From contig NC_036447.1 in the NCBI RefSeq assembly GCF_002775205.1, positions 20,132,501 through 20,196,500 of the forward strand: DNA of 64,000 bases, read 5' to 3'. Under the pieces are notes generated by a model, which saw only the letters and a list, made by a program, of their open reading frames with translations, was not told the origin of the DNA and did not search any database. Made by a program: the position numbers and the translations under genes. This DNA is from Xiphophorus maculatus. Taxonomy: Eukaryota; Chordata; Actinopteri; Cyprinodontiformes; Poeciliidae. Below are positions 63,876-64,000 of this stretch, in pieces (within the stretch, counting starts at the first letter, position 1; each line of letters opens with the position of its first letter).

Positions 63876-64000
63876 AGAGGGGATATTTTCAATGCAAATG
63901 CTTGCAACATTTCTTGGACTTTGGCTGCTAGCCATGGCATATGGCAGTGGAAGTACCATGTTACGGAAACTTTTTCAGTTTGAAGACCGTGCATCATTTT

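Larger units (their letters stand above)
43870..64000. other. 20-kb gene-free interval downstream of rps15a
   Basis: No protein exon could be supported between the rps15a 3' end and the window end. All open frames are short and lack splice context or domain resemblance. The interval mixes AT-rich sequence, transposon remnants and several complex, motif-rich islands listed separately. Such layouts often flank developmental genes, but the target gene is not in view. Confidence 0.55.

Overview
This window is nuclear DNA from a vertebrate, very probably a percomorph teleost fish. Three intron-containing genes with GT-AG introns and AATAAA signals can be read, and most of the rest is AT-rich non-coding DNA full of old Tc1/mariner, hAT, pogo-like, SINE and LINE remnants typical of ray-finned fish. 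There are no bacterial-type operons, CRISPR arrays or tRNA/rRNA genes.

Layout. 1-19.9 kb: no convincing protein gene; decayed transposons, a 271-bp CATC microsatellite at 9.7 kb and several perfect inverted repeats. 19.95-22.8 kb: coq7 (+), the mitochondrial di-iron hydroxylase of ubiquinone synthesis, six exons, with all six metal ligands present. 22.8-31.1 kb: intergenic, with Tc1 remnants and two unidentified minus-strand candidate exons (28.1 and 29.1-29.5 kb). 31.1-37.4 kb: a complete notum gene (+), a secreted Wnt-inactivating carboxylesterase, eleven coding exons and an intact catalytic triad; its ninth intron holds a LINE remnant. 38.3-43.85 kb: rps15a (+), a 130-aa small-subunit ribosomal protein with a non-coding first exon, a TOP-like start and a 4-kb last intron carrying a 658-bp pogo-like element. 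43.9-64 kb: a 20-kb gene-free stretch with islands of complex, homeodomain-motif-rich sequence that look like candidate developmental enhancers, mixed with transposon remnants.

The three genes lie in the same orientation but have unrelated jobs (ubiquinone synthesis, Wnt antagonism, translation). coq7 and rps15a are also neighbours on human 16p12.3, whereas human NOTUM is on 17q25. The linkage therefore suggests that this copy is the notum2 paralogue absent from mammals. No novel multi-gene system was found. The items most worth checking are the unidentified minus-strand exons, the pre-miRNA-like hairpin at 50.94 kb, the other perfect stem-loops, and the enhancer-like islands in the gene desert.
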